This document shows, piece by piece, positions 23,997-33,264 of a stretch of 64,000 nucleotides of DNA. The notes under the pieces are model-generated. The model ran no database searches. It worked only from the letters and a program-made list of their open reading frames with translations, and was not told where the DNA came from. A program made the translations under genes and the position numbers. Source of the stretch: CAVPJW01 sp963705525. GTDB lineage: Bacteria > Acidobacteriota > Vicinamibacteria > Vicinamibacterales > CAVPJW01. Numbering within the stretch: the stretch's first letter is position 1; every line of letters begins with the position of its first letter. The stretch spans positions 930,001 to 994,000 of the forward strand of contig CAVPJW010000002.1 of the NCBI GenBank assembly GCA_963705525.1, written 5' to 3'.

Positions 23997-26621
23997 ATGA
24001 ACATCAACAAATATACGGAGAAAGCACAGGAAGCCATCCTCGGCGCCCAGAAACTCGCCGAGGAGCTGAATCACGCGCAGATCGAGCCCGAGCATCTGCT
24101 CGTGGCGCTCATCGAACAGCCTGAAGGCGTCGTCCCAGAAGTCCTCCGCAAGCTGCAGATCAACCCGGCGGAGGTCGCGCAAGCCGCGCGAGCCGGCCTC
24201 GCCAAAGCATCGCAGGCATACGGCGGAAGCCAGCCGGCCCTCTCCCCGCGGCTGAAGAAGGTCACCGATCTCGCGCAGAAGGAGGCGGACCGGCTGAAGG
24301 ACGAGTTCGTCAGCACGGAGCACCTGCTGCTTGGCCTGGCCTCCGAAACCGGACGCGCCGCATCGGTTCAACTGCTCCAGCAGCGCGGCGTCACGCGGGA
24401 CGCGATTTTCCAGGCGCTTGCATCTGTCCGCGGATCGCAGCGCGTGACCGATCAGACTCCGGAAGGCAAATACCAGGCGCTCGAGCGCTATGGACGCGAC
24501 CTGACGGACTACGCGCGCCGAGGCAAGCTCGACCCGGTGATCGGTCGTGACGAGGAGATTCGCCGGGTCATCCAAGTGCTCTCCAGACGCACCAAGAACA
24601 ATCCTGTGCTCATCGGTGAGCCCGGCGTCGGCAAGACGGCCATCGTCGAAGGCCTCGCGCAGCGCATCGTCCGCGGAGACGTTCCCGAGGGTCTCAAGAA
24701 CAAACGTATCGTTGGGCTCGACATGGGTGCCCTCGTCGCAGGGGCGAAGTACCGAGGTGAGTTCGAAGAACGGCTGAAGGCCGTACTGAAGGAAATCACG
24801 GAATCGGACGGCGTCATCATTCTCTTCATCGACGAGCTCCATACGGTCGTGGGCGCCGGTGCGGCCGAGGGTTCGATTGATGCCTCCAACATGCTCAAAC
24901 CCATGCTGGCGCGCGGCGAGCTTCACACCATCGGCGCGACGACGCTCGATGAGTACCGGAAGCACATCGAAAAAGACGCCGCGCTCGAGCGGAGGTTCCA
25001 GCCGGTTCTCGTTGGGGAACCGACGGTGGAAGATACGATCAGCATCCTTCGCGGTCTCCGCGACCGTTACGAGATTCACCACGGCGTCAAGATCAAGGAC
25101 GCGGCGCTCGTCGCCGCTGCTGTGCTTTCGAACCGCTATATCTCCGATCGCTTCCTTCCCGACAAGGCCATCGATCTTGTCGATGAAGCCGCGTCGAAGC
25201 TGCGCATGGAGATCGACTCCATGCCCGCCGAGCTCGACGAGATCGAGCGGCGGGTGATGCAGCTCGAGATCGAGCGCGAAGCCCTTCGAAAGGAGAAAGA
25301 CAAGGTCTCCGTTGAGCGGCTTGCCAAGCTGGAGAAGGAGCTGTCCAACCTCAAGGAACAGCGCAGCCAGCTCGCGTCACACTGGCAACAGGAGAAGGAG
25401 GCCATCCAGATAATCCGCCAGCTCAAGGAGCAGCACGAGCAGGCGAGGCACGAGATCGAACAGGCGCAGCGCGCGGGCGACTACGCAAAGGCGTCAGAAC
25501 TCCAGTATGGACGCCTGCCTGCCGTTGAACAGCAACTCAAGGAGGCGGAACAGCGGCTGTCCGAACTGCAGCACGGGCAGCGGATGTTGAAGGAAGAGGT
25601 CGACGAGGAAGATATCGCCGAGGTCGTGAGCAAGTGGACGCACATCCCGGTCAGCCGGCTGATCGAAGGCGAAATCCAGAAGCTGGTTCGCATGGAAGAA
25701 CGGCTCCATCAGCGGGTCGTCGGCCAGGACGAGGCCGTTCGCTCGGTCGCGAACGCGATCCGTCGAGCGAGGGCCGGGCTCCAGGATCCTAACCGTCCGC
25801 TCGGAAGCTTCATCTTCCTGGGTCCGACGGGGGTGGGCAAGACGGAGCTGGCGCGAGCCCTCGCCGAATTTCTGTTTGACGACGAGCAGGCAATGATTCG
25901 GATCGACATGTCCGAATATCAGGAAAAGCACACGGTCTCGCGCATGATCGGCGCGCCGCCCGGCTACGTCGGGTACGAGGAAGCGGGACAGCTGACTGAA
26001 GCGGTCCGGCGGCGTCCCTATGCCGTCGTTCTCTTCGACGAGATCGAGAAGGCGCACCCGGAGGTGCTCAACGTCCTGCTTCAGCTGCTCGACGACGGGC
26101 GACTGACCGACGGAAAGGGACGCACCATCGATTTCAAGAACACCGTCGTCATCATGACGTCCAATCTCGGCAGCCAGTTCATTGCGGAGCGATCGACGGA
26201 ATCGCGTGGCGGGCAGCTCGACGAAGGGGCGCGACGGCAGGTGATGGATGCCCTTCGCGCGCACTTCCGTCCGGAGTTCCTCAACCGTGTGGACGAGATT
26301 ATCATCTTCCACGCACTGGGTCGCGAGCATATGAAGGCGATTATCGACATTCAGCTGCGCGGGCTCATCAAGAGGCTCGAAGAACGAAAGATCTTCGTCG
26401 AGCTGACCGATACCGCCAAGGACTGGCTTGTCCGGGAGGGGTATGATCCGGCGTATGGCGCGCGGCCGCTCAAGCGGACGATTCAGCGGCAGGTCCTCGA
26501 TCCGCTCGCGCTGAAGGTCCTCGAAGGCGACTTCGCCGAGGGGGAGCGCGTCGTAGTGGATGCGGGCCGCGACGGACTCACGTTCGGCAAGCTGGACGCC
26601 GCGGTCTCGGCACGGAAGTAA
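23997..26621 (+). CDS. clpB: ClpB disaggregase
   Basis: 874 residues, the normal length. In order: Clp-N repeats (about 1-150), first AAA+ module with Walker A GEPGVGKT near residue 207 and the FIDELHTVVGAG Walker B region, the coiled-coil middle domain (about 400-530, charged heptads), and the second AAA+ module with GPTGVGKT near residue 605 and the final GARPLKR sensor. ClpB threads aggregated proteins through its hexamer and works with DnaK/DnaJ. It lies 22 bases after dnaJ and behind a GGAAGG ribosome-binding site, in the HspR-controlled cluster. Confidence 0.97.
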   Translation: MNINKYTEKAQEAILGAQKLAEELNHAQIEPEHLLVALIEQPEGVVPEVLRKLQINPAEVAQAARAGLAKASQAYGGSQPALSPRLKKVTDLAQKEADRLKDEFVSTEHLLLGLASETGRAASVQLLQQRGVTRDAIFQALASVRGSQRVTDQTPEGKYQALERYGRDLTDYARRGKLDPVIGRDEEIRRVIQVLSRRTKNNPVLIGEPGVGKTAIVEGLAQRIVRGDVPEGLKNKRIVGLDMGALVAGAKYRGEFEERLKAVLKEITESDGVIILFIDELHTVVGAGAAEGSIDASNMLKPMLARGELHTIGATTLDEYRKHIEKDAALERRFQPVLVGEPTVEDTISILRGLRDRYEIHHGVKIKDAALVAAAVLSNRYISDRFLPDKAIDLVDEAASKLRMEIDSMPAELDEIERRVMQLEIEREALRKEKDKVSVERLAKLEKELSNLKEQRSQLASHWQQEKEAIQIIRQLKEQHEQARHEIEQAQRAGDYAKASELQYGRLPAVEQQLKEAEQRLSELQHGQRMLKEEVDEEDIAEVVSKWTHIPVSRLIEGEIQKLVRMEERLHQRVVGQDEAVRSVANAIRRARAGLQDPNRPLGSFIFLGPTGVGKTELARALAEFLFDDEQAMIRIDMSEYQEKHTVSRMIGAPPGYVGYEEAGQLTEAVRRRPYAVVLFDEIEKAHPEVLNVLLQLLDDGRLTDGKGRTIDFKNTVVIMTSNLGSQFIAERSTESRGGQLDEGARRQVMDALRAHFRPEFLNRVDEIIIFHALGREHMKAIIDIQLRGLIKRLEERKIFVELTDTAKDWLVREGYDPAYGARPLKRTIQRQVLDPLALKVLEGDFAEGERVVVDAGRDGLTFGKLDAAVSARK

Positions 26622-26681
26622 GCGCCGTTCACGAATCCGAGATGCGGCAGCGGATGCGATGACATCCATGGAGCAGACACG

Positions 26682-28574
26682 TTGGCGGTAAAGAAACCCG
26701 GTGGCTCGCGAGGAGATCGTCGCCCGGTGGGAACGCCGGGATTCGGCGTGTCCATCTGGTACATCCTCGGGTTCCTGCTCCTGATGGCCCTGGCGCAAGC
26801 GTACTTCTTGACGCCTGGCGGCCGGATCGTGCCGTACAGCGAGTTCAAGGCGCTGGTCCGGGCGGGCCAGGTTGAGGAGGTAACGGTCGGCGACCAGACG
26901 ATCACGGGCCGGCTCAAGTCTGCGCCAGACGCCAAGAGCGCGGCCTTCTCCACCACGCGCATCGAAGATCCCAAGCTGGTCGAGGACCTCGAACAGTTCA
27001 AGGTCCGCTACAAGGGCGAGGTTGTCAGCCGGTGGCTCCCAGACATACTCGGCTGGGTGATCCCCATACTGCTGCTCGTCGGCGTCTGGAGCTTTTTTCT
27101 GCGTCGCGTCGGGGGTGCCGAAGGCGGGGTCATGTCCTTCGCCCGCAGCCGCGCGAAGATTTATGCGGATGACGACGTGAAGGTGTCGTTCACCGACGTC
27201 GCTGGCGTGGACGAAGCCGCGAACGAGCTCCGCGAGATCGTCGAGTTCCTGAAGAACCCGCGCAAGTACACCAACCTCGGCGGCCGCATTCCCAAAGGGG
27301 TGCTGCTGGTCGGACCGCCTGGCACCGGCAAGACGCTTCTCGCACGCGCCGTGGCCGGCGAGGCGAAGGTGCCTTTCTTCTCGCTGAGCGGATCGGAATT
27401 CGTCGAAATGTTCGTGGGCGTCGGCGCGGCTCGCGTGCGCGACCTTTTTGCGCAGGCCGAGGTCAAGGCACCCTGCATTGTCTTCATCGACGAGCTCGAT
27501 GCGCTGGGCCGCGTGCGATCTCAGAGCGCATTCGGCAGTCACGAAGAACGCGAGCAGACCCTCAATCAGCTCCTCGCGGAGATGGACGGGTTCGATTCGA
27601 AGAAAGCCGTCATCATCATGGCCGCCACGAACCGGCCCGAAGTGCTGGACCCTGCCCTGCTCCGCCCCGGGAGATTCGATCGCCAGGTGCTGGTGGACAA
27701 GCCCGACGTCAAGGGTCGCGAAGCCATCCTCCGCATCCACTCCAGAACCGTCAAGGTGGCGCCAGAAGTCGACTTGAAGATTGTCGCCGCTCGAACCGCG
27801 GGCTTCGCCGGCGCCGATCTCGCCAATCTGGTCAACGAAGCGGCACTGCTGGCGGCCCGCGTGGACAAAGTGGCCGTCACCATGCAGGATTTCGACGAAG
27901 CTATTGACCGCCTGATCGCCGGGCTCGAGAAGAAACGTGTGATGAGCGACAAGGAGAGAGAGATCGTCGCCTACCATGAATCGGGCCACGCGATCGTCGC
28001 CAGCGCCTTGCCGGGACTCGATCCCGTCCACAAGATTTCAATCGTGCAACGTGGCTTCGGCGCGCTGGGTTATACGATGCAGCTGCCGCTCGAAGATCGC
28101 TATCTCATGACCCGACGCGACCTGAACAGCCAGCTGTCGGTCCTGCTGGGAGGCCGAACGGCCGAGGAAATTGCGCTCGGCGAAATCTCCACCGGCGCTC
28201 AGAACGATCTGCAGCGCGCCAGCGACATTGCTCGCGCGATGGTCGCGCAGTACGGGATGAGCGATCGCGTCGGCGCGGTCAGCTATGACGGGGACTCTCG
28301 ATCTCGATTCCTCGATGTCCCCTTTCCTCAGGAGCGGGGCGTCTACGCTGAGGAGACGGCGGAGCTGATCGACCAGGAAGTGAAGCGCATCATCACGGAC
28401 GCGCACGAGTCAGCCAGACGAATCCTCACGGAACAGCGACACATCCTCGAAGTCGTCACGCGGCGCCTGCTCGAGAAGGAAGTGATCGACGGCGACGAGC
28501 TCAGAGCGCTGATCGCCGAGGGCACGCCGTCGCCCCTTCAAGACGCCGATGCAGCTTCGGCGGCCGGCACGTAG
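26682..28574 (+). CDS. ftsH: FtsH, membrane-bound ATP-dependent zinc protease
   Basis: 630 residues. TTG 26682 is the likely start, with GGAG eight bases upstream and no ATG or GTG in frame nearby. Two transmembrane helices flank a short periplasmic domain (helix 1 around residues 26-42, helix 2 around 122-142). The AAA module has Walker A GPPGTGKT near residue 211. The zinc site reads HESGH near residue 432 (most FtsH proteins have HEAGH), followed by the third ligand in the GRTAEEIALGE region. FtsH removes damaged membrane proteins and regulatory factors. Its place after clpB, 60 bases on, suggests shared stress control. Confidence 0.95.
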   Translation: MAVKKPGGSRGDRRPVGTPGFGVSIWYILGFLLLMALAQAYFLTPGGRIVPYSEFKALVRAGQVEEVTVGDQTITGRLKSAPDAKSAAFSTTRIEDPKLVEDLEQFKVRYKGEVVSRWLPDILGWVIPILLLVGVWSFFLRRVGGAEGGVMSFARSRAKIYADDDVKVSFTDVAGVDEAANELREIVEFLKNPRKYTNLGGRIPKGVLLVGPPGTGKTLLARAVAGEAKVPFFSLSGSEFVEMFVGVGAARVRDLFAQAEVKAPCIVFIDELDALGRVRSQSAFGSHEEREQTLNQLLAEMDGFDSKKAVIIMAATNRPEVLDPALLRPGRFDRQVLVDKPDVKGREAILRIHSRTVKVAPEVDLKIVAARTAGFAGADLANLVNEAALLAARVDKVAVTMQDFDEAIDRLIAGLEKKRVMSDKEREIVAYHESGHAIVASALPGLDPVHKISIVQRGFGALGYTMQLPLEDRYLMTRRDLNSQLSVLLGGRTAEEIALGEISTGAQNDLQRASDIARAMVAQYGMSDRVGAVSYDGDSRSRFLDVPFPQERGVYAEETAELIDQEVKRIITDAHESARRILTEQRHILEVVTRRLLEKEVIDGDELRALIAEGTPSPLQDADAASAAGT

Positions 28575-28722
28575 ACAGCGCCAACGATTTCAGGGATTCA
28601 TCCGACACGGAAAGCGCACGGCGACTATCCCTCCGACTTGACGCGTGTTTTTCAACGTCAAACCTTCAATGGCCGATTTGACCATGACGAATGCGATCCG
28701 GCGTGCTACTGTAACGCGCCTG

Positions 28723-30057
28723 ATGACCCGACCTCGCCCGATCGCTCTATTGCTGGCAATCCTGGGAGCCACGACGCTCATCGTCGTCCACGCCAGTGGA
28801 CAGGAACTCCTGCGCCGCGACGGACTCAAGGCCTTCGTGGGTGCCCACCTGTTCGATGGATCGGGCGGCCCTCCCGTGGAGAACGCCGTCGTGCTGATCC
28901 GTGACGGCCGCGTGCTATCCGCCGGTCCGGCCACGCGCGTCAAAGTCCCCGTGGAGGCCCAACGTGTGGACGTCGCACGCCGGTTCATCATCCCTGGCCT
29001 CGTCAATGCCCACGGCCATGTCGGCGAGACGCGCGGGTTGTCGAGCGACCCGGCCAATGCGACCCTCGAGAACGTCCGCGGTCAGCTGGCGCTGTACGCA
29101 CGCTATGGCGTCACGACGGTGTTCAGCCTTGGCGGGGATCACGACCCGAGTTTTCAGCTGCGGGATTCACAGGACACGCTCGCGCTCGATCGCGCCCGCC
29201 TTTACGTCGCCGGACCGGTGATTGCGCCCACGACGCCCGACGAGGCGCGCCGCATGGTCCGCGAAGTGGCTCAGCTCGGCGCCAACATCGTCAAGATTCG
29301 TGTGGATGACAACCTGGGCACGACGCCCAAGATGCCGGTGCCCGTTTACCAGACCGTCATCGACGAAGCGCATCAGGCGCACCTTCGTGTGGCCGCCCAC
29401 ATCTTCTACCTCGAGGACGCGAAGTCTCTCGTCAAGTCCGGCGTGGACTTCATCGCACACAGCATCCGGGACAAGGACGTGGACGACGAGCTCATCTCGC
29501 TGTTGAAGAAACGTGATGTCTGCGTGTGTCCAACGCTGACGCGTGAAGTCTCGGCCTATGTGTACGAGACGACTCCAGCCTTCTTCTCGGATCCGTTTTT
29601 CCTGCGTGAAGCCGACCCGGAAGTGCTGCGGCAGCTCTCACAACCGGAACGCCAGCAAGCCATGCACGACAATCCGGCAACCGAGCGCTACAAGCTGGCG
29701 CTGGCGGTGGCGATGAGAAACCTCAAGCGCCTCACCGATGAAGGCGTCCGGATCGCGTTTGGGACCGACAGCGGCCCGCCGGCGCGGTTTCAAGGCTTCT
29801 TCGAGCACATGGAGCTGGAGTTGATGGCGCGCTCCGGACTCACACCCATGCAGGTGCTGACGGCGGCCACGGCCGATGCCGCGCGGTGCAGCAAGCTCGC
29901 AGATCAGGTCGGGACGTTGACTCCGGGGCGATGGGCCGACTTCGTCGTGCTCGACGCGGATCCGTTTCAGGACATCACGAACACCCGCACGGTCAACTCG
30001 GTCTGGATTGCCGGAAATCAGCTGGACCGGCGTCCGGCGCAACGGGCGGCCAACTAG
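28723..30057 (+). CDS. Secreted amidohydrolase (imidazolonepropionase/prolidase-like)
   Basis: About 444 residues from ATG 28723, which directly precedes a signal peptide (RPIALLLAILGATTLIVVHASG). Upstream in-frame starts at 28645, 28669 and 28684 exist and none has a clear ribosome-binding site. The metal-dependent amidohydrolase barrel is recognisable: GLVNAHGHVGET (HxH), VAAHIFYLEDAK and FIAHSIRD (histidine ligands), and IAFGTDSGPPARF (aspartate ligand). Such enzymes cleave peptide-like or cyclic amide bonds; the periplasmic substrate is unknown. It stands alone between ftsH and the convergent rhomboid gene. Confidence 0.85.
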   Translation: MTRPRPIALLLAILGATTLIVVHASGQELLRRDGLKAFVGAHLFDGSGGPPVENAVVLIRDGRVLSAGPATRVKVPVEAQRVDVARRFIIPGLVNAHGHVGETRGLSSDPANATLENVRGQLALYARYGVTTVFSLGGDHDPSFQLRDSQDTLALDRARLYVAGPVIAPTTPDEARRMVREVAQLGANIVKIRVDDNLGTTPKMPVPVYQTVIDEAHQAHLRVAAHIFYLEDAKSLVKSGVDFIAHSIRDKDVDDELISLLKKRDVCVCPTLTREVSAYVYETTPAFFSDPFFLREADPEVLRQLSQPERQQAMHDNPATERYKLALAVAMRNLKRLTDEGVRIAFGTDSGPPARFQGFFEHMELELMARSGLTPMQVLTAATADAARCSKLADQVGTLTPGRWADFVVLDADPFQDITNTRTVNSVWIAGNQLDRRPAQRAAN

Positions 30058-30099
30058 CCCGGATTTGAACGCAGGCCGGCGGCACGGCGCTCGTCGAAG

Positions 30100-30954
30100 T
30101 CAGGCGAAGAGACGCAACCCGGCGATCACCGAGGTTCCAATGGCGAGAAGCGACAGTACGATGCACGCGATGGCGCCCAGGAAGTGCTCCACTCGTTCCG
30201 GCTTCAGCGGGTCGAGCCATCGCGCCAGCAGATAGCCTCCAACGAACCCGCCGGCATGCGCGTAGTTATCCACGCCGGGGATGATCAGTCCAAACACAAA
30301 GAGCGGCACGACGTATCCCCACGCTTCGCGCCGGACGAGGCTGCTTCCCGAGCGCTGGCCATAGCACACCACCGCGCCGAGCAGTCCGAAGATCGATCCG
30401 GATGCGCCGACCGTATAGCCCCCACCGCCGAGGAACGAGACCGGCACGGCGACGTTCATGACCGAGCTTGCCAGAAAGCTGATGGCGCCCGAGAGCGTGT
30501 AGATGATGACCATCCGTGAGCCACCGAAGAGCTCGGCCACCGCCGGGCCGAGCTGCCGCATCCAGAGCATGTTGAAGAAGATGTGAAGAAGACCGCCGTG
30601 CAGCCAGCCGGCGCTCAGGATGGTCCACCATCGCCCGTACGCGAAGACCGGAACGGCGCCGCTCGCGCCGAAGATGAACAGCACCTGTACGCTGGGCGCG
30701 AAGAGATTGAGGATGCCCTGCGAGCGAATCCCCGCCGGTCCGCTGACGGCGAGCGCGGCGACGTACAGCAGGACGCAGGTGCCGATGACGAGCGGCGTGA
30801 AACCGAAGTCGGTGCCGAGCGCGCGAAGAGCCGGTCCGAACCCCCATAGGGCGGGATTCCAGCGGCCGCAGGTATTGCAGCGATCGTCGCGCACTCCGAC
30901 GAGCGATCCGCACCCGGGGCATACCGTCGATCCGCTCGTCCGGCGGTTGAGCAT
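30100..30954 (-). CDS. Rhomboid-family intramembrane serine protease with N-terminal zinc ribbon
   Basis: 284 residues. The N-terminus carries CPGCG and CNTCG, a four-cysteine zinc ribbon. Six or so helices follow with the rhomboid landmarks: WLHGGLLHIFFNMLWMRQLG (the H and N of helix 2), the nucleophile in GASGSIFGLLG, and the partner histidine in NYAHAGGFVGGYL. Rhomboids cut single-pass membrane proteins within the bilayer; targets here are unknown. It lies 93 bases after the CDGSH gene on the same strand and could be the end of the rho transcript. Confidence 0.9.
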   Translation of the reverse strand: MLNRRTSGSTVCPGCGSLVGVRDDRCNTCGRWNPALWGFGPALRALGTDFGFTPLVIGTCVLLYVAALAVSGPAGIRSQGILNLFAPSVQVLFIFGASGAVPVFAYGRWWTILSAGWLHGGLLHIFFNMLWMRQLGPAVAELFGGSRMVIIYTLSGAISFLASSVMNVAVPVSFLGGGGYTVGASGSIFGLLGAVVCYGQRSGSSLVRREAWGYVVPLFVFGLIIPGVDNYAHAGGFVGGYLLARWLDPLKPERVEHFLGAIACIVLSLLAIGTSVIAGLRLFA

Positions 30955-31047
30955 CAGCTTCAGCGCGAACGGAGCGGCCAGAGCAGACAGCTCACGCGCG
31001 AGTGAAGGAAGAAACGCGGAGGGCAGGTCGCGAATCCGCGGGGAAAA

Positions 31048-31275
31048 TCACGTGGTTGGGTTCCCGGTGCCGTCCGGGACGGCCGCTTCGCTCGCCTGAA
31101 ACCCGATCCGGGCGTGCGTGCCGTCGCAGAACGGCTTCCGGGCCGAATGCCCGCAGCGGCACAGCGCGAACGGCCGTTTGGGGATCTCGTATTCCTGGAG
31201 ATTCCAGTCGATCAGCCGGACGTCGTCTCCGTCGACGAGGTACGGACCGTTGAGGCGGACTTTGATCGTGGCCAT
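31048..31275 (-). CDS. CDGSH-type iron-sulfur protein
   Basis: 75 residues with a single CDGSH-like cluster site: CRCGHSARKPFCDGTH supplies three cysteines and one histidine for a [2Fe-2S] centre, as in mitoNEET-type proteins. Its start codon abuts the rho stop codon with no gap, so it must be made from the rho message. Its role is unknown; electron transfer or cluster storage is typical of the family. Confidence 0.88.
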   Translation of the reverse strand: MATIKVRLNGPYLVDGDDVRLIDWNLQEYEIPKRPFALCRCGHSARKPFCDGTHARIGFQASEAAVPDGTGNPTT

Positions 31276-32658
31276 CTATCCCATCTTTTGCATCGCCGAC
31301 AGGAACTCAGCGTTGCTCTTCGTCTTGGACATCTTGTCCAGGAGGAGCTCCATCGCTTCGACGGGTGACAATGGGTTCAGCACCTTGCGCAGCACCCACA
31401 CCCGGTTGAGATCTTCCTTCGGCAGCAGCAGCTCCTCTTTTCTGGTGCCACTCTTCTGAATATCGATCGCGGGGAAGACGCGCTTGTCCACCAGCTTGCG
31501 ATCGAGGTGGATCTCCATGTTGCCGGTGCCCTTGAATTCTTCGAAGATCACGTCGTCCATTCGCGACCCTGTATCCACGAGAGCCGTAGCAATAATGGTG
31601 AGCGAACCGCCTTCTTCGATGTTCCGCGCCGCCCCGAAAAACCGCTTCGGCTTCTGGAGCGCATTCGAGTCCAGACCGCCCGACAGCACCTTTCCCGACG
31701 GCGGGATCACGGTGTTATAGGCGCGGGCCAGTCGCGTGATGGAATCGAGCAGGATCAACACGTCCTTCCGGTGCTCCACGAGTCGCTTCGCTTTCTCGAT
31801 CACCATCTCGGCGACCTGCACGTGGCGCTGCGCCGGCTCGTCGAAGGTCGATGAAATCACTTCACCGTCCACGGAGCGCTGCATGTCGGTGACTTCTTCG
31901 GGACGCTCGTCGATGAGCAAGACGATGAGAAACACTTCGGGATGATTGGCCGACACGGACTGCGCGATGTTCTGGAGCAACATCGTCTTGCCGGTGCGCG
32001 GGGGGGCCACGATCAATCCACGCTGCCCTTTGCCGATCGGCGTCATCAAATCCATGACCCGCGACGCCAGGTTTTCCCCGCTCGTCTCGAGCTTGATCCG
32101 CTCCAGTGGATAGAGCGGCGTCAGATTTTCGAAGAACAGCTTGTCGCGTGCCTGCTCCGGCGCCTCGAAGTTGACCGCTTCGACCTTGATCAACGCGAAG
32201 TACCGCTCACCCTCCTTCGGAGGGCGAATCTGGCCCGAGACCGTGTCACCCGTCTGCAGGTCGAACTTTCGAATCTGCGAGGGCGACACGTAGATGTCGT
32301 CCGGCCCCGGCAGGTAGTTGTAATCAGGAGCCCGGAGGAACCCGAAGCCGTCGGGGAGCACCTCGAGCACCCCCTCTGAGAAGATGAAGCCGCTCTGTTC
32401 GGTCTGCGCTTTCAGGATTTGAAAGATCAGCTCCTGCTTGCGCATGCCGGTCGCGCCCGCCACGGTCATATCCTTGGCGATTTGCGTGAGCTTCTGAATG
32501 CTCATGTCCTTGAGTTCGCCGATATTGAGCCCTTCGCCCGGTCGTCGTCCGGCCGGTTTCGAACTCTCGACGGCTTCCTCAGCAGGTTGATCGGTGGCGG
32601 CGGCCTGTCCGTCCGAGGCACGCCCCGGCTGGGCATGACGCTTGTGATTTGTTGGCAT
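31276..32658 (-). CDS. rho: Transcription termination factor Rho
   Basis: 460 residues. A basic, low-complexity N-terminal extension (about 1-45) leads into the Rho N domain (ELKDMSIQKLTQIAKDM), the RNA-binding cold-shock-like domain (GFGFLRAPDYNYLPGPDDIYVSPSQIRKF) and the ATPase ring, with Walker A APPRTGKT, the Q-loop segment and LDSITRLARAYN. Rho terminates untranslated transcripts. I found few intrinsic terminators in the window, which fits heavy use of Rho. A canonical promoter lies upstream at 32740-32768, leaving a leader of about 75 bases. Confidence 0.97.
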   Translation of the reverse strand: MPTNHKRHAQPGRASDGQAAATDQPAEEAVESSKPAGRRPGEGLNIGELKDMSIQKLTQIAKDMTVAGATGMRKQELIFQILKAQTEQSGFIFSEGVLEVLPDGFGFLRAPDYNYLPGPDDIYVSPSQIRKFDLQTGDTVSGQIRPPKEGERYFALIKVEAVNFEAPEQARDKLFFENLTPLYPLERIKLETSGENLASRVMDLMTPIGKGQRGLIVAPPRTGKTMLLQNIAQSVSANHPEVFLIVLLIDERPEEVTDMQRSVDGEVISSTFDEPAQRHVQVAEMVIEKAKRLVEHRKDVLILLDSITRLARAYNTVIPPSGKVLSGGLDSNALQKPKRFFGAARNIEEGGSLTIIATALVDTGSRMDDVIFEEFKGTGNMEIHLDRKLVDKRVFPAIDIQKSGTRKEELLLPKEDLNRVWVLRKVLNPLSPVEAMELLLDKMSKTKSNAEFLSAMQKMG

Positions 32659-32739
32659 GAATCGTACTGAGTTGGATGGTTGAAAAAGACTGCGGGGAGG
32701 AGAACCCCTTGGTCGCGTAAACGGAGGCTTGGTCGACTG

Positions 32740-32768
32740 AGTATAGGACCGGCTTCAGACCCTGTCAA
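32740..32768 (-). promoter_or_regulatory. Canonical sigma-70 promoter for rho
   Basis: On the minus strand TTGACA (32763-32768) and TATACT (32740-32745) are separated by 17 bases. These are the same hexamers and spacing as at hspR. The leader that follows contains a GGGG...CCCC inverted repeat (near 32688-32708), perhaps a small hairpin. Confidence 0.75.
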
Positions 32769-32772
32769 GGAA

Positions 32773-33144
32773 TCACAGTGCGTACGGATTCTCGCCAATG
32801 GCGACAACGCTGCAGGCGATGATGGGCCTGATCCCGAGTGCCCGCGCCTTCGCGATCAGGGCCTCACTCTCGGAACCGGGATTGAACCACACCTCTTTGA
32901 TGCCCTTCGTCGCAACGTCATCAATCACCCGTTCGCCGGCGTCGGCCGGCACATAAAACGTCGCCATGTCGATCGCGTCCGGATAGTCGAGTACGGAACG
33001 ATAGGCTCGCTGTCCCTCGATGATCGTTTCGTGCGGATTGATGGGCAGGACGGTGCAGCCTTGTCGAAGAAATGCACGCACCGCGCGGTTCCCGAACTTA
33101 CGCGCGTCGCTCGACGCGCCAATGACCGCGACGACCTTGGGCAT
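32773..33144 (-). CDS. CoA-binding protein (YccU-like)
   Basis: 123 residues, a single CoA-binding Rossmann domain: VVAVIGASSDARKFGNRAVRAFLRQG at the N-terminus, VLPINPHE, and EVWFNPGSESEALIAKARALGI, where stand-alone CoA_binding_2 proteins are conserved. No catalytic role is established for the family; some bind CoA or are acylated. The rho promoter begins inside the 3' end region of this gene's transcript, so rho can be read both from its own promoter and by read-through. Expression likely starts from the TATAAT at 33153. Confidence 0.88.
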   Translation of the reverse strand: MPKVVAVIGASSDARKFGNRAVRAFLRQGCTVLPINPHETIIEGQRAYRSVLDYPDAIDMATFYVPADAGERVIDDVATKGIKEVWFNPGSESEALIAKARALGIRPIIACSVVAIGENPYAL

Positions 33145-33152
33145 TCCAGGGA

Positions 33153-33158
33153 ATTATA
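33153..33158 (-). promoter_or_regulatory. Candidate -10 box (TATAAT), leaderless CoA-binding gene
   Basis: Perfect TATAAT on the minus strand, 8 bases before the ATG at 33144. No -35 consensus lies 17 bases further upstream and no ribosome-binding site fits in the gap. Confidence 0.5.
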
Positions 33159-33252
33159 CCGCCTCCCTCTGCCTCGGAGACCGCGCCCGCGCTAGAACGA
33201 CCCACGGTGCCGCACAAGGCGCGCCACCCCGGCTGTTCGTCGATCGACAGTG

Positions 33253-33258
33253 TAGAAT
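33253..33258 (+). promoter_or_regulatory. Candidate -10 box (TAGAAT), leaderless glycosyltransferase gene
   Basis: TAGAAT lies 6 bases before the GTG start at 33265. It faces the opposite way to the TATAAT box at 33153, so the 120-base intergenic region would hold two divergent leaderless promoters. Confidence 0.4.
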
Positions 33259-33264
33259 CACGGC

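Noticed and set aside
23706..25082. 458-residue minus-strand frame antisense to dnaJ and clpB
   Set aside because: Opposes clearly conserved clpB sequence; no recognisable domain.
25494..28031. 845-residue open frame antisense to clpB and ftsH
   Set aside because: It mirrors two certain genes in the complementary codon phase, as expected in GC-rich DNA. The translation is rich in Arg, Asp, His and Leu without any domain, and it crosses the clpB-ftsH boundary.
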